Made by a program: the position numbers and the translations under genes. A DNA stretch of 14,562 bases from Clostridia bacterium (GTDB lineage: Bacteria > Bacillota > Clostridia > Saccharofermentanales > UBA5734), in the NCBI GenBank assembly GCA_017997315.1, contig JAGOFF010000036.1, forward strand, positions 1 through 14,562. Direction: 5' to 3'. The notes under the pieces were generated by a model that worked only from the letters and a program-made list of their open reading frames with translations, did not search any database and was not told the DNA's origin. Shown here in pieces: positions 12,224 to 14,562 of this stretch. The stretch's first letter is position 1. Every line of letters begins with the position of its first letter.

Positions 12224-12955
12224 TTATTCCCGTGCGGAATCCAGACGGACCGAAGCATACAGGGCGCCGGCTTCTTCCGCCGTGAGTTCGCGGCATTCCC
12301 CGGGCGGCAGCGCCGGATCCAGGGACAGCGGCCCGGTGCGGATCCTGGACAGCGCGGTCAGCCGCCTTCCCGCGGCGAGCACCATGTTCTTGACTTGATG
12401 GAAACGTCCCTCATGGATGGTAAGCATCGCCAGTCCTTCCCGGACCGGCTCAAGCCGGGCAGGCAGGCAGACGGTGCCGTCCGCCAGTGCAAGACCGGCG
12501 GCGAATCCGGCGGCGTCCCCGTCCGTGAATTCCGGCCCTTCGTATTCGATGCGGTAGGTTTTGTCGACTCCCCACTTCGGGCTGGCGAGCCGATGGGCCA
12601 ACACCCCGTCGCTGGTCAGCACAAGCAGGCCTGTCACGTCGATATCCAGCCGTCCTACGGGTGTGACGCCACGCAGCAGGTACCGGGGCGGGACAAGTCC
12701 GGCGACGGTCGGATGCCGCGGATCGTCCATCGCGGTGACGACCCCGGCGGGCTTGTGGAGCATCAGGTGGATCCACCGGCGGTACTCCGCGGGCGATCCG
12801 TCGACTTCCACGGCCGGCGGATCCCCGTCGGACAGGCGGAGCCCCGGATCGCGCACCACTTCACCCGTCACGCGGACGCGTCCGGTCCGTACCAGATCCC
12901 GGACATCGGTGCGGGAACCGTACCCCGCCATGGAAAGAAAACGGTCAAGTCTCAT
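12224..12955 (-). CDS. RsuA/RluB-family 16S/23S pseudouridine synthase
   Basis: The 243-residue enzyme isomerises a uridine in ribosomal RNA. An N-terminal S4 RNA-binding domain (MRLDRFLSMAGYGSRTDVRDLVRTGRVRVTG, read in parts, 1-50) is followed by the catalytic domain: LHKPAGVVTAMDD (66-78), GRLDIDVTGLLVLTSDG with catalytic Asp104, DKTYRIEYEG, and the FHQVKNM segment near 196. The length and order fit RsuA/RluB/RluE/RluF; the exact target site cannot be told from sequence. The start at 12955 is preferred because the S4 domain begins exactly there; the open frame upstream crosses the divergent promoter region. No Shine-Dalgarno sequence is seen, and a TATAAT box ends only six bases before the ATG, implying a leaderless message. 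Confidence 0.93.
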   Translation of the reverse strand: MRLDRFLSMAGYGSRTDVRDLVRTGRVRVTGEVVRDPGLRLSDGDPPAVEVDGSPAEYRRWIHLMLHKPAGVVTAMDDPRHPTVAGLVPPRYLLRGVTPVGRLDIDVTGLLVLTSDGVLAHRLASPKWGVDKTYRIEYEGPEFTDGDAAGFAAGLALADGTVCLPARLEPVREGLAMLTIHEGRFHQVKNMVLAAGRRLTALSRIRTGPLSLDPALPPGECRELTAEEAGALYASVRLDSARE

Positions 12956-12961
12956 TCCCGG

Positions 12962-12967
12962 ATTATA
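12962..12967 (-). promoter_or_regulatory. Extended -10 promoter of the pseudouridine synthase gene
   Basis: On the minus strand TGGTATAAT is a textbook extended -10 element. No -35 is apparent in the GC-rich stretch upstream. The start of transcription would fall at or next to the start codon. Confidence 0.65.
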
Positions 12968-13026
12968 CCAGACGCCGCGCACGGGGCCGCGAAGCGGCTT
13001 CGGGTGATTGTCGGGAGTTGTTATGG

Positions 13027-13032
13027 TAGAAT
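13027..13032 (+). promoter_or_regulatory. Extended -10 promoter of the Smr-like gene
   Basis: TGGTAGAAT (TG then TAGAAT) on the plus strand lies 49 bases before the Smr-like start, divergent from the pseudouridine synthase promoter about 60 bases away. The -35 region is weak. Confidence 0.5.
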
Positions 13033-13081
13033 TAATGAGGACGCTGCAACTTGCGGTGTTTTCTTTGGAGAAGAGGAGACT

Positions 13082-13423
13082 ATGGCTGCGTTTATTCTCA
13101 ACCTTGAAGAGGGCATGCCCAAGGCGGACACCGCGGTGTCCAAGCTCAAACTGCAGCTTGCCACGCTGCGCCGCACCGGCATCAAATCCGTCAAGGTCGT
13201 CCACGGGTACGGCTCTTCCGGTGCTGGCGGATCCATCCGAACCGCGGTCCGGCATTATCTGCGGACCGCGCAGCGGGAAGGCCGGATCAAGGACTTCTGC
13301 CCCGGCGAATATTTCACACCTTTTGAAAAAACCGGTAGAACCATGATCGAAATGGTTCCGGCGCTGCGCAACGACCCGGACTGGGGCCGGCAGAACGACG
13401 GCGTCACGATCGTAATCCTGTAG
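13082..13423 (+). CDS. Stand-alone Smr-domain-like protein
   Basis: The small protein of 113 residues is built around an Smr-type fold as found at the C-terminus of MutS2: amphipathic helix DTAVSKLKLQLATLRRTG (17-33), strand SVKVVHGYGSSG with the conserved HGxG (41-44), then IRTAVRHYLRTAQREGRIKDF (52-72). Smr domains cleave or bind branched DNA and RNA. The usual LDLHG opening motif reads LNLEEG here, so one of the residues linked with nuclease activity is missing and activity is uncertain. The C-terminal 35 residues (FEKTGRTMIE to the end) are an unusual extension that ends in a hydrophobic strand, VTIVIL. The ATG at 13082 has AGGAG and an additional GGAG upstream. Confidence 0.75.
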   Translation: MAAFILNLEEGMPKADTAVSKLKLQLATLRRTGIKSVKVVHGYGSSGAGGSIRTAVRHYLRTAQREGRIKDFCPGEYFTPFEKTGRTMIEMVPALRNDPDWGRQNDGVTIVIL

Positions 13424-13491
13424 TCCTTCCCGTTGAGGACCGGCGTTCCGGCAGCACTGCCTGGGATAGTTATCACAAGGAGATGCGAGAC

Positions 13492-13812
13492 ATGGCGAGC
13501 GACAACACCAAAATCTACTCTATCCTGGCATACATCGGCCCTTTGTTTCTGGTAGGTCTTCTGTCGGACAAGAACAATCCGCCGGTCAAGTTCCACTGCA
13601 ACCAGGGACTGTCGCTGTTCATCGCGGGTTGTGCGGTCTCCATCGCCGCCTGGATCCTCGACTTTCTGCCGATCGGCAGCCTGATCCCGTCTCTGGTCCG
13701 GCTGGCCGGCGGTCTCGGATACCTGGCGCTCATGATCATGGGCATCCTCAACGCCAACAGCGGCGTCGAGAAGGAACTGCCGGTCATCGGCCAGTTCCAC
13801 CTGATCCAGTGA
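13492..13812 (+). CDS. DUF4870-like small membrane protein
   Basis: The protein of 106 residues has three hydrophobic segments: about 10-25, 40-60 and 68-88. The line YSILAYIGPLFLVGLL, then VKFHCNQGLSLFI, and the ending LGYLALMIMGILNANSGVEKELPVIGQFHLI are typical of the DUF4870/Tic20-like family of small bacterial membrane proteins, whose function is not established. The ATG at 13492 is preferred because AAGGAG (13478-13483) is nine bases upstream; the ATG at 13483 overlaps that site. It is followed by the uracil-DNA glycosylase gene after 18 bases. Confidence 0.85.
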   Translation: MASDNTKIYSILAYIGPLFLVGLLSDKNNPPVKFHCNQGLSLFIAGCAVSIAAWILDFLPIGSLIPSLVRLAGGLGYLALMIMGILNANSGVEKELPVIGQFHLIQ

Positions 13813-13830
13813 CCGGTCGTCGTACTGCCC

Positions 13831-14421
13831 ATGGCTGAGATCCGCAACTGGGACGATTTCCTCGCCGCCTGCGACGGCTGCAGGGCCTGCCCCCTCTCCG
13901 AAACCCGGACCCGCGTCGTGGTCTGGCGGGGAAGCGTGCAGGCTCCGCTTCTGTTCATCGGCGAAGGCCCGGGCGCGGAAGAGGACCGGCAGGGATTGCC
14001 GTTCGTAGGAGCCGCGGGGCGGCTGCTCGACCTGGGACTGGAGGCTTTCGACCTGACGGGGGGACTCGTGCACATCGCCAACATCGTCAAGTGCCGTCCG
14101 CCCGGCAACCGCGTTCCTACCGAGGAGGAAGCGCGCGCATGCCGGCCGCTGCTGGCGGCGCAGTTCAAGTTCGTGCGTCCCCGGATCATCGTGCTGCTCG
14201 GCGCGACCGCCTACAAGAACTTCACCGGGTTGTCCGAGGGGATCACCAAGGCGCGGGGCAAGTGGATTGAGAAAGGCGGCTACCTGATCCTGCCCACGCT
14301 GCATCCCGCCTACATCCTGCGAAACGGACGGGAGAAGATCCACCTGTGGAACGACCTGGCGGCCGCGCGTGCCAAACTGGAGGAACTGGGTCTGGCGCCT
14401 CCGCTCGACCGCCGGGACTGA
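13831..14421 (+). CDS. Type-4 uracil-DNA glycosylase, iron-sulfur
   Basis: The 196-residue enzyme removes uracil from DNA arising from cytosine deamination. The four cluster-binding cysteines fit the family spacing: C17 and C20 (CRACPL) and C88 and C104 (KCRPPGNRVPTEEEARAC). Motif A is GEGPGAEEDRQGLPFVGAAGRLL (44-66, read in parts) and the late motif is LHPAYILR with H158. The size is normal for family 4. An additional Cys14 lies just before the pair. No Shine-Dalgarno sequence is evident in the 18-base gap after the DUF4870-like gene, so translation may be coupled to that gene, or the true start might be another codon. Older annotations call this family phage SPO1 DNA-polymerase-related. Confidence 0.95.
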   Translation: MAEIRNWDDFLAACDGCRACPLSETRTRVVVWRGSVQAPLLFIGEGPGAEEDRQGLPFVGAAGRLLDLGLEAFDLTGGLVHIANIVKCRPPGNRVPTEEEARACRPLLAAQFKFVRPRIIVLLGATAYKNFTGLSEGITKARGKWIEKGGYLILPTLHPAYILRNGREKIHLWNDLAAARAKLEELGLAPPLDRRD

Positions 14422-14472
14422 CCGGCTGGATCCCCCGTGTCCCGCCCTTGCATTGCGGACTCCGGATTTCCG

Positions 14473-14502
14473 TTGACATGAAAAGACACCACCATATATA
14501 AT
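14473..14502 (+). promoter_or_regulatory. Strong promoter for a transcript leaving the window
   Basis: Consensus TTGACA (14473-14478), an 18-base spacer and perfect TATAAT (14497-14502). The start of transcription would be near 14509. Confidence 0.85.
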
Positions 14503-14508
14503 CGACAT

Positions 14509-14562
14509 GGGCTGCGGAAGCCCCCGTTCTGAGGGGCGTCCGTTTTGCTTTTCATTCAGGAC
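14509..14562 (+). promoter_or_regulatory. Start of a structured 5' leader, cut by the window end
   Basis: GGGCT (14509-14513) pairs with AGCCC (14519-14523), and CCCC (14522-14525) could instead pair with GGGG (14533-14536). No start codon with a ribosome binding site appears before the window ends. It may be a regulatory leader or the beginning of a small RNA. Confidence 0.35.

Noticed and set aside
1..14562. CRISPR arrays, rRNA, transposases or prophage genes
   Set aside because: No regularly spaced repeats, rRNA segments or recombinase motifs were found on either strand.

Overview
The window reads as chromosomal DNA from a high-GC, low-redundancy Firmicute of the class Clostridia (gut or anaerobe type). 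This is inference from gene content: a TPP-riboswitch-controlled ECF thiamine transporter gene (thiT), adjacent greA and lysS, stand-alone DUF4870-like, Smr-like and family-4 UDG genes, and strong AGGAGG-type ribosome binding sites. Most genes are housekeeping and GC-rich. The stretch around 410-1190 and the gene at 10519-11106 look less GC-rich than the rest.

Layout. 1-335 is the 3' end of an FtsX/MacB-type ABC permease with a terminator. 528-992 encodes an XRE regulator with two C-terminal membrane helices. 993-1189 is gene-free, rich in inverted repeats, and ends in a strong terminator. 1190-1278 (minus) is tRNA-Ser(CGA) with its own promoter. 1319-3550 (minus) is a nitrogen block in the transcription order amtB, a P-II gene, then a small membrane protein gene. 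A long hairpin-rich leader precedes amtB. 3877-4854 (plus) is promoter, TPP riboswitch and thiT. 4925-8205 is a promoter followed by pyrG (CTP synthase) and guaB (IMP dehydrogenase), a two-gene nucleotide operon. 8289-8774 is greA with a terminator, and 8907-10442 is lysS. 10519-11106 is an unrecognised cysteine-rich protein. 11252-12217 is a membrane-anchored protein with a degenerate J-like N-terminus. 12224-12955 (minus) is an RsuA-family pseudouridine synthase with a nearly leaderless promoter. Plus-strand genes then encode an Smr-like protein (13082-13423), a DUF4870-like membrane protein (13492-13812) and a type-4 uracil-DNA glycosylase (13831-14421). A strong promoter at 14473-14502 starts a transcript that runs off the window.

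The most striking observation is in pyrG. The glutaminase nucleophile, a Cys in the conserved GICLGMQ motif of CTP synthases, is Gly383 (codon GGG) here, in an otherwise full-length and well-conserved enzyme. Residue 107, in the loop linked to GTP-dependent glutamine use in the E. coli enzyme, is Phe rather than Asp. The enzyme should therefore use free ammonia rather than glutamine. It lies about 1.4 kb from a divergent ammonium channel gene and a P-II gene whose usual uridylylated Tyr is Phe. Other points of interest are a potentially switchable hairpin leader before amtB, a ThiT with altered pocket residues and an extra C-terminal membrane region, and an IMP dehydrogenase resembling the divergent Tritrichomonas-type enzyme. 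No CRISPR array, rRNA, insertion sequence or transposase was seen.
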